A stretch of 64,000 bases of DNA, from NCBI GenBank assembly GCA_004764695.1, contig SMSO01000031.1:8804761-8868760 (forward strand), in the 5' to 3' direction. Shown here piece after piece: positions 50,384-60,447 of this stretch. Made by a program: the position numbers and the translations under genes. The notes beneath the pieces are model-generated. The model ran no database searches. It had not been told where the DNA came from and saw nothing but the letters and a program-made list of their open reading frames with translations. This DNA comes from Schizochytrium sp. TIO01. Lineage: Eukaryota > Sar > Bigyra > Thraustochytrida > Thraustochytriidae. Each line of letters begins with the position of its first letter. The first letter of the stretch is position 1.

Positions 50384-51149
50384 TTTTGACGATTCAAGTT
50401 AAGTGTGACTAACTGCTATATGACTTTAAGACCCCCCCTCCTATATCGTTAGAGATTGTTTCGTAGAGGTTTTTCTCTCAAAGACCAGCAGTGAAGCGCT
50501 AAGTATGCGCGTCAGATAATCTTAATTAATTTATGCTCCTATCTAAAATTTCATGAGCTCCAGACAACTGTTAGGTCCTTCCTTGATCAGAAAGCATCTC
50601 CGAAGGAATGCTTAGCTATTGTAACGACGTTTCCAACGTTTGTAGTAACGCATTCGGATGGTTGAGATAGTGGGATAGAGTTGACGACGCGGAATGCAGA
50701 CTTAATCGGGTGCACACTTCTCTTCCATTTTTTTTTCATTGGACACCTTGCATTTCATTACATTCCACTGCATTCCATTCTGCACCAAAATCTTCAAGTC
50801 CCAGATTCTCTAGTTTGCGATGGGTGGTCAAAGAAAAGAAAAGAATGTTATAGGCCTCTAGAACTCTGCACAAGAGTTTCTTCTTTTGGTTCGAGCGAAG
50901 GTCTTACTCGCGGCAAGGAAGTCGAGGCGAGATAGGCATATAGGTGTAGTTGGAATCAAAGCTTGGGCTTAGACAACTGTTTGCCACCTACAAAGTAATG
51001 AAGCATTAATAAGCTTCAAACAGGAAGATCTTCCTTTCGAATGAGCAGCATTGATTCTTTACAGCAGCAAAACCCTAATACATCGATTGCTTGCCGCATA
51101 GGCGAGCTAGGTGCAGGTAGGCGCAGGGCGCCACAAAGGCAGGCGAGAG
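50384..51149. other. Upstream region of the first SGNH gene
   Basis: No gene recognised. AT-rich on the left. From 50930 on it presumably contains promoter and 5' UTR sequence. Confidence 0.5.
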
Positions 51150-52919
51150 ATGATGAAAAGTTTCAATAATGCGAGTGCGGTGATTGCTGCCCTGTCAATG
51201 CTCTCTTTGATGACGATTTATTTCCTAGCCTCAGGACATAGCGCACCGATGAGAATCCACATGAGGGAATCCTCCAATGTTGCAGACCATTCAGGGCCAT
51301 GGACACTGAAGTTAAACTCTGTTAATGTGGATGGGGAAGGTGAACAAAAGCCACTGCACTTGAGGCCGTCCCCACTTGATCAAAATAACAATTACAATCA
51401 CGATGGTGATGTTAGCGATGAGGTCAGCGATGATAAGGAATGGACCGAAGAAGTTGCAGAGGAATTGCCAGAACCATCTCTTAATAGCGTCGACGAAGAA
51501 CAAGATCAAGATCTCCTACATAAATTCGCTCCGCCGCAATCTCGAGAGATTGCATTGGAGATGCTTACAAGCCTCGAGCAGGACTCTCAAGAAGGTCGGT
51601 CCTTTGGGCTAGGTCCTGCACACAAAAAACTCAAGCGGATCATATCGCACGCAGTCCATGGTCGTGCTGTGAAAGTCACAGCCGTAGGTGGGAGCGTGTC
51701 AGCCGGCGGTGGAAATGTCCCGGAAGACCAGAGATACTTTGGAAACTACGTCAAATGGCTAAAAAATATTGCACCCGATGCTGACCAAATTACTCTCGTG
51801 AACTCTGCTCAAGGTGGTGAAAACTCTATGTACGGTGCCCTCTTGTTTTCAGCTATTATTCCAGCTGACACGGATATTCTCTTCTGGGAGTTTGCCCCAA
51901 ACGATAGGAGTATTTCGAACGGTAAAAGATGCTGCGACGAAACCGATATGCTCTTTATCCAAGACCTCTTTCTTCGCCGTGTTGCTGCCATGCCAAATCC
52001 TCCTGTGGTTATCCTCGTTTACACTTGGTCAATTCCCTCACACGAAAGCAAGAAAAGCATGATTAAGGACATGTCGCTTCAATCTACAAAAGCCCATGCC
52101 ATGAACTTTCCTCTCGTTGGCGGCTACGTTAGCCTTGTGGAAAAACTCCATCGAGATGCGTCACTTCCCCATTTCGTACAGGATGTGAGAAAGGCCGTGT
52201 TTGCCGATAAGGCTCATCCTAACGAAATTGGCCACGCTATCATGGGAAATCTTCTCATCCAACTTACGAATGCTGCTTATCGCTCTGATGCAGGCGAAAT
52301 GAGGTTGCAAATCGACGAGTCCTCTTACCCTGCGCCGAAGTGGCCTTGCGGAGAATACGGTAGCTTTATTGAAAACACCTTGATGAATATGCGCACTTCG
52401 ACCGCCTGGACGTCCTTAAAACCTTCTCTGGAGGATCAACAGCTTCCTCTCAGCCACTTCAGTGCCAACCAAGATAAAATCAGCTCTGTGGAAGGCAAGC
52501 TCAAGACTGTTCTCTTCGGTAAGACCAGCCCTATCCGCAAAGATCGCAAACTCTTTCTAGAGCTACCTTGCTGCAGTAGAGAAGAATTCCTTCGCTTCGA
52601 CTTCTCATCCCTCCCGAGTCAGAGCGCTCTTCACTTTGCAGTCGAAGAGACTAGAAGCACTGCAGTTTTTCTTTCCTCGACACCAAAGCTTAAATTTGAT
52701 AACGCTAAGAGGGAACCTGTAGAGGATGCAATGTCATGGAAAACCTCGTGCGTTGTACGCAATTTCCCTAATAACGAGTTCCGGGCATGGGTGGACTTGG
52801 AGAACTCCCAAATCAAAAACCCAAAGTATGCTTTCTTGTGTAATACCCGCTGTAGCACCTTTAATACTGTGCGATGGTTTTCAGTGATTGAAAGAAATAA
52901 TTTAAGCACCCATGAATAA
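51150..52919 (+). CDS. SGNH/GDSL-family hydrolase, secretory pathway (paralogue 1 of 3)
   Basis: 589 aa from the tandem ATGs at 51150/51153; the longer frame starts with GTG. A hydrophobic segment at residues about 8-28 is a signal peptide or type II anchor. An acidic, disordered linker (about 60-125) follows. SGNH blocks: I, AVGGSVSAGGGN with nucleophile Ser182; II, NSAQGGENSMYGALL (Gly222/223); III, LFWEFAPND (Asn251); V, FADKAHPNEIGH (Asp353 and His356). All catalytic residues are present, so an esterase, acetylesterase or lipase-like activity on a secreted or Golgi substrate is likely. A second region (about 390-585) shares with the paralogues WPCGEYG, AWTSLKP, SPIRKDRKLFLELPCCSREEFLRFD and FRAWVD. 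It looks like a beta-rich accessory domain that I cannot name. Its stop codon lies within an AATAAA. Confidence 0.88.
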   Translation: MMKSFNNASAVIAALSMLSLMTIYFLASGHSAPMRIHMRESSNVADHSGPWTLKLNSVNVDGEGEQKPLHLRPSPLDQNNNYNHDGDVSDEVSDDKEWTEEVAEELPEPSLNSVDEEQDQDLLHKFAPPQSREIALEMLTSLEQDSQEGRSFGLGPAHKKLKRIISHAVHGRAVKVTAVGGSVSAGGGNVPEDQRYFGNYVKWLKNIAPDADQITLVNSAQGGENSMYGALLFSAIIPADTDILFWEFAPNDRSISNGKRCCDETDMLFIQDLFLRRVAAMPNPPVVILVYTWSIPSHESKKSMIKDMSLQSTKAHAMNFPLVGGYVSLVEKLHRDASLPHFVQDVRKAVFADKAHPNEIGHAIMGNLLIQLTNAAYRSDAGEMRLQIDESSYPAPKWPCGEYGSFIENTLMNMRTSTAWTSLKPSLEDQQLPLSHFSANQDKISSVEGKLKTVLFGKTSPIRKDRKLFLELPCCSREEFLRFDFSSLPSQSALHFAVEETRSTAVFLSSTPKLKFDNAKREPVEDAMSWKTSCVVRNFPNNEFRAWVDLENSQIKNPKYAFLCNTRCSTFNTVRWFSVIERNNLSTHE

Positions 52920-53620
52920 AAATTAAAATTAGTCTAATAAGAACAGTGTTTCTGGCTAGGTATTCGACAAGATAATATTCTAAAGGGTATTCGTTGAAGG
53001 ACTTTATTTGCAATTTTATTATCCAAAATTGCCTAGCCACTTTTATTTTGATCCCTTACAAAGTAACAAATTCTAAACATATATTCAATTGGTTTTGAAT
53101 TGAAAATCAAGCCTGATGGAAGGATCCTTCGAAGTAATTTTTCATATCAGAGCATCGTGTTTCAAGATTAAGTGGTTCCCTACGCTCCAAACTTACAAGG
53201 CACAGGAGTAAGCGCTTTCGACAAGCTCTTCCATCTTCGGCCCTGGTCCCGATCTCACTATTCATTGGCTATTCCTTAAAGTAGGAAAACTCAAGTCAAA
53301 GCATCTTGGTCTGACCTTGATACTCTTAGTGACCTTGTGACTGTGGAATAAATACCATACGTATCAGGCACGTGACTTTGTCCAGAAATAGCTTTTTAGT
53401 ACACTTTCCAATTTAAGACGTAGTACTTTTCAAAAGTACTACATCTAAGCTCCTTACCACTCCGCCCATGTAGGTACCCTAGTATATCTTAAAATTTGCT
53501 CCTAGTACTACAACTATCTTCAGACAGAATCATAGCAACTGATCAAACTGACCAAACCAGCTTTCCAGGAGCCTAGGCACCAGTGACAGACAAGCCAAGA
53601 CCCATGGCCGATAGCTCGTC
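52920..53620. other. Spacer between SGNH paralogues 1 and 2
   Basis: AT-rich, with no coding frame. It contains the perfect 23-bp palindrome at 53420-53442 and TAGGTACC at 53471-53478, both within 205 bp of the next start codon. Confidence 0.55.
53420..53442. promoter_or_regulatory. Perfect 23-bp palindrome upstream of SGNH paralogue 2
   Basis: GTAGTACTTTT-C-AAAAGTACTAC has 11-bp perfect arms. Its position 180 bp before the ATG fits a dimeric regulator site, but no such factor is known to me. Function is inference. Confidence 0.45.
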
Positions 53621-55429
53621 ATGGCGAGTTGCAAGGCGCTGGCGTTTCTCTTGGTGGCTTGTATCTTTGGCGTTGGCCTCTCGTTTCTAAGTGAATCTGA
53701 AACGTTGTCAAGGCTATGGGCTCTCGACGACACAGCTCCAAGTAAAGAAAGGCCAAAAGAGCGCCAGGACAAAAAGGTGAAAAACATTGGAAACGAAGAA
53801 CTAGTAGAAGCGAAGAAGACCTCGGGTCAAGCACAATACTCCCATCAAAACTTGGGCGATAATGCAGTCAAGCGTTCTAAAGAGTTAGCCAACCACAGTG
53901 TCAACGAGACTCCAGCAACTGCCTCACCATCAATAGTTTTCCAAAATGAAGTTGGCCAGGATTTCTTGCCATCAAGCTCTGAATCAAAGCCCCACAATCA
54001 AAGTGGTGACTATTTGTCATTCAAGGGCACATTTTCACCCACTTCAGAAGATTTGGGATCTGGACCCAGGAATGAGAAAATCCCATGGCCACAGGAACAA
54101 CAAAACCGAAGCCGCGCCTTTGGGTTAGGTATCGCGCATCCTAAGCTTAAAGATCTCTTAGAGCGAATTCGCAATGAAACAGCTGTCAAGATTGCAGTGC
54201 TTGGCGGAAGTGTCTCAGCAGGAGGGGGTAACATAACAGCAGAAAAACGCTATTTTAGCCACTATACGCACTGGCTGAAAAACCTAACGTCATCACCTAG
54301 AAAAATCACGCTTTCTAACTATGCGCAAGGCGGGGAAAATTCATTATATGGGGCTCTGCTTTTCTCAGCTATTGTTCCTTTGGATACTGATTTAATATTT
54401 TGGGAGTATTCTCCAAATGACAAAACGTATCCTGGATTAAATGGCTGTTGTAGACCCAACGATATGATATATATCCAGGATGCGTTTCTTCGGAGGGTTT
54501 CATCTATGAATCCATTGCCAGTTGTTATTCTAGTGTATACGTGGTCGATTCCTTCTCACAAAGATTTGATCCGAGGGCGTTCAATTAAAGATAAGTCTCT
54601 TCGTAGTACCAAAGACCACGCCCTCCAATTCCCATTTGTTGCGGGCTATGTTAGCCTCGTGGAGGAGCTCTTACAGAACCCAAACCTCCCAAAGCTCGTT
54701 CCAGAAGTAGAAGAGATGTTTTTTGCAGATAAGGTACATCCAAATGAAAAGGGGCACACTCTTATGGGTAAATTACTTATTGATCTTTCTGTCATGGCAA
54801 GCTCCTCATCATCCAAGTCAGCTACAAATGGTGCTTCCCTTATCCCACAGCCAAAGTGGCCTTGCGATGACAATGGACTCTCTATCAGGAATGCGTTAGC
54901 TGAAGTGCAATACACTCAAGCTTGGACTGCTTTACAGCCTTCCATTCCCAACCAGCAACTTTCTCTCGTATTTTATGAAGCTAGCCAGAAGAAGGTTTCA
55001 CCTATTGAGGACAGACTTAAATTTATTATCAACGGAAAAACGAGTCAAATTAGAATTGATCGTAAATATTCTCTGGAGCTTCCATGTTGCTCTCGCGACG
55101 AATACCTTCGGTTTAACATAACCTCTGCAACGCGTCAAAAGGCTTTGAATTTTCGTGTTGATTATCCTGATGACCTTATCGTATATATTAGCTCATCAGC
55201 TGATCTTGATTCCACATTTGTATATAAAGCCCCTTTAATTGACGCCTTCAGTTGGACATCAACATCATGCGTACTTCGTACTTTTCCTAATGGGGAATTC
55301 CGTTTGTGGGTAGATCTTGATTCCATCGCCGTAGACCCGAAATATGTGTTTATTTGTGAAAATATATGCAACAAAAGCGACACGCACAATACACTGAGAT
55401 GGTTTACCGCGATCGGTGGCCAAGTATGA
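53621..55429 (+). CDS. SGNH/GDSL-family hydrolase, secretory pathway (paralogue 2 of 3)
   Basis: 602 aa, ATG start. Signal peptide or anchor at about 5-25 (ALAFLLVACIFGVGLSFL). A long hydrophilic linker (30-165) has several N-x-S/T sites (Asn91, 95, 126, 162, 185), consistent with a glycosylated stalk. Catalytic blocks: VLGGSVSAGGGN (Ser197), NYAQGGENSLYGALL (Gly237/238), FWEYSPND (Asn266), FADKVHPNEKGH (Asp370, His373). A conserved Cys pair (GCCRPND, 276-277) and the C-terminal region with WPCDDNG, SQIRIDRKYSLELPCCSRDEYLRF and FRLWVD match paralogue 1 closely. Third codon positions are visibly richer in A/T than in paralogue 1, although the proteins are close relatives. Probably an active secreted or membrane-anchored carbohydrate or lipid esterase; substrate unknown. 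Confidence 0.88.
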   Translation: MASCKALAFLLVACIFGVGLSFLSESETLSRLWALDDTAPSKERPKERQDKKVKNIGNEELVEAKKTSGQAQYSHQNLGDNAVKRSKELANHSVNETPATASPSIVFQNEVGQDFLPSSSESKPHNQSGDYLSFKGTFSPTSEDLGSGPRNEKIPWPQEQQNRSRAFGLGIAHPKLKDLLERIRNETAVKIAVLGGSVSAGGGNITAEKRYFSHYTHWLKNLTSSPRKITLSNYAQGGENSLYGALLFSAIVPLDTDLIFWEYSPNDKTYPGLNGCCRPNDMIYIQDAFLRRVSSMNPLPVVILVYTWSIPSHKDLIRGRSIKDKSLRSTKDHALQFPFVAGYVSLVEELLQNPNLPKLVPEVEEMFFADKVHPNEKGHTLMGKLLIDLSVMASSSSSKSATNGASLIPQPKWPCDDNGLSIRNALAEVQYTQAWTALQPSIPNQQLSLVFYEASQKKVSPIEDRLKFIINGKTSQIRIDRKYSLELPCCSRDEYLRFNITSATRQKALNFRVDYPDDLIVYISSSADLDSTFVYKAPLIDAFSWTSTSCVLRTFPNGEFRLWVDLDSIAVDPKYVFICENICNKSDTHNTLRWFTAIGGQV

Positions 55430-55499
55430 AAGTGGAAAGTGGTTTGTTGAAGGCATGGTACTGCAGCTAACATTGAAATATCCTGATTCTTTTTAAGAC

Positions 55500-55950
55500 T
55501 GTTGAAAGACAAATCTGGTCAACTCAAAATTGACTATGAAGACGAAGTCAAGAGTCTAGATGAAAGCTTGATGAAAGCTTCAGAAATCATGAGAATATAT
55601 GGCTTTACGCGTTAGCGATCTGCTGTCCCAGAGTTATAGATTCCAGGGCAGAGTTGTTCGTGTTACAATTAGGAGACTATACCAAGGTTGATATGTGATA
55701 AGCGTATTTGAAGAGGTTTGGCGAAGTGGTCCTTTCAGCAATCAATTCAAATCTCACTATACTTCATTCTAGCGAAAACATATGTACACTTTTGATCTTT
55801 AATTCCACAGCCAAACAACTGTAGTTTAGTATTTCTATTTCTATTTCTATTTTATGTAAATCTTAAGTCCTCAATGGCTTACAATTGAACATTTAAAACT
55901 CTAGCAATATGTTATCTCCACTAGTTTACGGATTGGAAATTCCACCATTT
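55500..55950. repeat. Diverged dispersed repeat, copy A
   Basis: Shares ordered anchors with copy B about 0.97 kb downstream: GTTAGCGA..CTGCTGTCC (55611), GATTCCAGGGCAG (about 55638), ACAATTAGGAGA (about 55664) and AACTCTAGCAATATGTTATCTCCACTAGTT-like sequence (about 55896-55925). Confidence 0.7.
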
Positions 55951-56479
55951 TCATTTAACTATAGATTTGTGTATATGCAATGCTAAAGAACTGCTTCTGG
56001 TGCAGACATTTGATATTACAAAGTTCAATTTATTTCGTGCATGTTATTTATAGTATATTTATTGCCTTTGACGTATTTCAAGATAGCTAGAACCTCTTGC
56101 AGTAGCTCAGTATATTCTATTTGGCCCCAATCTTCGTGTGACAAGTAGATCGCTGGGAAACTTGGGTGCGGGGGGCGGCTGCAAGTCTTAAGAGCAGAGG
56201 TATATTTTAAAAGAAAACAGAGAATTGACAAGGTGTGGATATATCGGAGGGTGTAGGATTAAAACCTGAGGTCTGTACATGTTAAATAGAATGAACTTCA
56301 ATAGGAGTAACCAAATTCTTTTGTTCAGGAGATAAGAAGAAATCGCCCCCCAACTTCGAATCTGTGTAAGCAAATCTTATCCATCATAGATTGCTTAATA
56401 CAATATGACCAGTAGACCGCAGATGCATATATAGATTAATCGTCCATAGCCTGCTCAATATTCTTTAAGTCGTCAAGCC

Positions 56480-56925
56480 CCTTAACTTCATTTTATCATC
56501 TGCTGAAAGGTGATACTGATTAGCTTGAGGTTGACTGTAAAGATGAAGGCAAGAAGCTTGATGAAGGCTTTAAGAAGCTTGATTCAAGTGTTAGCGAACT
56601 GCTGTCCTGGAGAATGGATTCCAGGACAGTTGGGTTCATATAGTAATTAGGGAGATTAAGACATTTTTGCAAGTAGTTAGAGATAATTGATGGGGTTAGG
56701 TTAATTCAACTTCTCCAACCATCGATTCAAGTTACACCATGCTTGGATGTAGGTAATGTGTATTCACACTTCAAGTTCTTGGCTCTGGCAGCCACATGAG
56801 TCTGGCTGCCTATTCTTTCTCTATTGTAAACCTTATGTCTAACTGGGTTTAACAAAGGGACACCAAGAACTCCAGCAATGTCTTGTCCACTAGTTCCTTC
56901 GACTGGAGATCTCAGCACCATCCAA
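56480..56925. repeat. Diverged dispersed repeat, copy B
   Basis: Matches copy A in the same order: GTTAGCGA..CTGCTGTCC (56590), GATTCCAGGACAG (about 56617), TAATTAGGGAGA (about 56643) and AACTCCAGCAATGTCTTGTCCACTAGTT-like sequence (about 56869-56895). Possibly fragments of an old mobile element. The minus strand has a short open frame (IAGVLGVPLLNPVRHKVYNR) that is broken in copy A. Confidence 0.7.
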
Positions 56926-58860
56926 ACCTCTTGCAAATTGTTCTTAGTGTTTAAGAATAAAAAAAAGTTTACATCAGCAATCGCGAAACTAATCTTGGAA
57001 TGAAGTTTATTACTCTAATTTAAATGCCCAGACTTCAATGAATGTTCAAAAAAATCACGGCTCATCGAGACAATCAAAATTGTGAAGTTTATGTTTTTGG
57101 AGGAAATACCCAACCTGGAAATCGAATTGCAAAGGTGTGATATCCCCTGCCACTGAAAATGAGTCGTCCAATCAAGCTTTCTAGCTGAATTTTCTGTAAT
57201 AAGAAGGCTTTGGATGATATTAATTTCTAACCATTAGAGAACGTTTCCTAGGAATAAAATAGATTATGTTGATCAATAAACAAATGAGGTGGCCGCTTCA
57301 TTGCTGAAATCGACAATTGAAGATTCATGTGAATACTATATTACGAATGTCGTTGGCACACTATTATAAGTCGTCAACTGTTAGGGTTGTAGCTGATAAT
57401 AACTTGGTATAAGGCTGTGAGGCCAAGGGAACTCAAGAATGAAAATACACTATTTGACCAAGTGAAAATTTATGAGCATGCCTGTGTTAGTGGTTTTCGA
57501 AGCAAGTTGAGTCTGTCCTAGCCTTCAAATTAGAATATGAAGCAGTTCATTTTATCGCTTGTCTTCAAGGTCCGCAGATCGCTATATCTATAGGCGTATT
57601 ATATATACTACTGTCTTAAAAAAGTCTTGTCATACATTCCAAGCCTTTTGCCTCCATCTTCCCAGGCAGCCTCTAGCGAACGAGAGATATGCTTTCAGCG
57701 GTGTGCCGAGGACTCTGTTATTGTTTTGTGCACACGTCCCTAGGTAATCTGAGCAACACTTCACAGACTGTGCGGCATTGATTTTGCACACTTCCAATCG
57801 AAGTCAATGCATTTCTTTTTATAACACATCAATCGTGGACTCAGTTCTACAAATGGAGTCTATTATGCCTTCAGCCAGGCAAATAGCTCATATCTTCTTT
57901 CTCTACCCCCGAATGAATTGTTATGTTATAAGTAGCACTTCTTTCCATATAGTATGTATGAGACACCATAAGGTAGGTAAAAATTTTGAGTTAAATTAAA
58001 TTACCAAATATATTAACAAAAAACGGCCATAGACCGCCGCTAACTAGAAGTCATAAAAAAGCTGTCAAAATTTCAGTACCATCTATATCAGGTCACCATA
58101 TGCTTTGCCTGGTTTTCCCCGCACATAGTTTTGGAGGTAAGAAACGTGAGGTGCTGGAGCACGGTTTACCCTTCATACTAGTTGAAGGCACACTGCAGGC
58201 CAGTAATTTCATGCAGTGGATTGAACTAGAGAAAATTCGAGCCCCATAAGTAACAAAAGGGACCGTAACGGTCACATAAGTTTCCTATTCCCAAACAGGA
58301 ATATTTGTACATCTTCACTTCATCATAAATATTTCGCAAGTCTGCCTAATCAGGAGCTAGGTACTGTTGAGTTGTACTAAAAGAAAGAAAAAACGAACCT
58401 TTGATGATTTACGAAGTTGTGATCAGCTAATCAGCATAATTGCAGGGGACTATTTCTCACCCTCCACCTCCAAATATTCGGTGATTTTGGTCCTCTTTGT
58501 AACATTCGCTTGTATAAAGTCTTCAGGTGGTTACAAAACCAGGCGCAGTAAGCGACTATTGTTGAAACGGTAGAAAGGCTGCTTCGTTATATTGTTTTTC
58601 TAGCATGACCCTTAAACAAAACATAGATCCCACCTATTTTGGCACGAATAATAACAGTACTAGTAGTTATGAAAGGCAATGACAATGTGACGAAAGTGAC
58701 AACGTACTACTTACCTATGGTACCTAGTAATAATAGGTAAAGGGTACACACGTGGCTGCAGGATGGCCGAGGGTCACTGTAATTGAACTGAGGAAACGGA
58801 AGCAAATTTTAGAACAAACCTCAAATCAAGTGCAACTTGGGTTAGGCTTCGCTTGAGAGT

Positions 58861-60447
58861 ATGTTGAACCGCCCTTTAAACTTATGTGTCTCGTTTGTAT
58901 GTTTCCTTATGGTGGTTTCGATGCCTTTGTATCGGCGTATTAACTGGAACCCCCAGTCAACAAGAGAAATTGCAGGTCAACACAGCGCAGACTTTTTGCA
59001 AAACAAGCCTGGGGTTGCTCTAGATGTCGAGGAGAAATCGGGCTCTTCGTCAGTCTGGAATAAAAGTTCGTATACAATACCGTATGTGGATTTGCAGTCG
59101 AAGCGCGATGCCCCGTTTGGCTTTGGTGCTGGCAAAGATGATTTTAAGAAGTTGCTAGAGCAAGTACGCAGCGGAGCGAAGGCCAATATAGTCACAGTTG
59201 GCAGCAGCATCACAGCGGGGGCCGGTGACGTACCATCATCCGAAAGGTATTTTGAGCATTATATCAACTGGTTGACATCTTGGGCTAATATATCTACAGA
59301 GGCTGTGCCGGAAAGAATTAACTTCACGAATGCTGGTCAAGGCGGGGCCACATCAGTGTATGGTGCCTTGCTTTATTCTGTACTAGTACCCGAAGGCACT
59401 GACCTGCTTTTTTGGGAATTCTCTGTGAACGACAAAAGCTTAGAAGATGACGGCCTTTGCTGCTCTAAGGAGGACATGCTTTTTATTCAGGATTTATTTT
59501 TGCGGCGTGTTGCTGCGATGAAGAAGCCGCCTGTCGTCGTGTTAGTTTATGTGTGGTCATCTCCTCTCGTCAAAGATTTACTAGCGGGGGTTAACTTATA
59601 CGATTCGTCATTCGAAAGTACATCGGAGCATGCATTAGCGTTCCCATTTGTTGCCGGTTACGTTAGTATGGTCAATGAAATCAAGAGATGGGGTGATGAC
59701 ACATTAAAGGTCCAGAAGGCCCGAAAAAAATTATTCGCTGACCGTGTACACCCTAATGGAAAAGCTCATCGGATCATAGGTCAACTTTTACGAAATCTTT
59801 CAATTGCAACATTGGAAAGCTCGCCAAGCAGTACAGACTTAAAAATAACACCAAAACACATGTTGACATCCAGAGAAAGTATTGATTGGCCATGCCAGAC
59901 ATATGGACTTAAAATTGGGCGTGCTTTACAGTCTATGCGAAAGACATATGCCTGGACTTTACTTGAGCCAACAGACCATGGTCACAATCTACCAGCGACG
60001 ACCTGGAATAGAGTAACTGGTGAGACCAGGAATGTCCTTGAAACGTCTAAGACTGTTCTGACTGGCGTGACGAGCTCCATTCGTAAGGATCGTAAATATG
60101 CACTCACACTACCATCTTGTTCTGATCACAATTATATTCGCTTTGACCTGACAGGTGTACAAAGACCAGCTGCATTTCAAATCTTTGTGGATGATGCAGA
60201 TTCCGTCGAAGTCTACACCGCAAATACGTCGAACCCAACTGCAATAAAGATGCACAAGTTGGAAATCGAAGATGCTGGCGCGTGGACTGGAACAAATTGC
60301 ATGTTTCGAACCTCACCTCGTTCTGATTACCGTGTTTGGGCGCATATTAATCCTGTTCTGGAAGCAAGTTATGCTTTCGTGTGCCAGCCCCAGAGCTATG
60401 GTGACACCCCCGCCCTAATGCGCTGGTTTGCAGTCGTTGAGGTTTGA
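58861..60447 (+). CDS. SGNH/GDSL-family hydrolase, secretory pathway (paralogue 3 of 3)
   Basis: 528 aa, ATG start. N-terminal hydrophobic segment about 6-22 (LNLCVSFVCFLMVVSMPL) followed by RR, so a type II anchor or signal peptide. The linker is shorter than in the other two. Catalytic blocks: TVGSSITAGAGD (nucleophile Ser116; the second Gly of the paralogues' GGS is Ser here), NAGQGGATSVYGALL (Gly161/162), FWEFSVND (Asn190) and FADRVHPNGKAH (Asp294, His297). The Cys pair GLCCSKED (200-201) and the C-terminal region (WPCQTYG, SSIRKDRKYALTLPSCSDHNYIRFD, YRVWAH) are kept, with PSC replacing PCC. It is the most diverged of the three, so the array is not a recent tandem duplication. Role as for the paralogues; it may act on a different substrate. 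Confidence 0.87.
   Translation: MLNRPLNLCVSFVCFLMVVSMPLYRRINWNPQSTREIAGQHSADFLQNKPGVALDVEEKSGSSSVWNKSSYTIPYVDLQSKRDAPFGFGAGKDDFKKLLEQVRSGAKANIVTVGSSITAGAGDVPSSERYFEHYINWLTSWANISTEAVPERINFTNAGQGGATSVYGALLYSVLVPEGTDLLFWEFSVNDKSLEDDGLCCSKEDMLFIQDLFLRRVAAMKKPPVVVLVYVWSSPLVKDLLAGVNLYDSSFESTSEHALAFPFVAGYVSMVNEIKRWGDDTLKVQKARKKLFADRVHPNGKAHRIIGQLLRNLSIATLESSPSSTDLKITPKHMLTSRESIDWPCQTYGLKIGRALQSMRKTYAWTLLEPTDHGHNLPATTWNRVTGETRNVLETSKTVLTGVTSSIRKDRKYALTLPSCSDHNYIRFDLTGVQRPAAFQIFVDDADSVEVYTANTSNPTAIKMHKLEIEDAGAWTGTNCMFRTSPRSDYRVWAHINPVLEASYAFVCQPQSYGDTPALMRWFAVVEV

Larger units (their letters stand above)
55430..58860. other. Repeat-bearing stretch between SGNH paralogues 2 and 3
   Basis: AT-rich with no intact gene. 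It includes the two diverged repeat copies listed separately and a TTTCTA hexamer run (55834-55852). Frames such as 57559-57747 have no recognisable product. The last 150 bp should be the promoter of paralogue 3. Confidence 0.5.
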
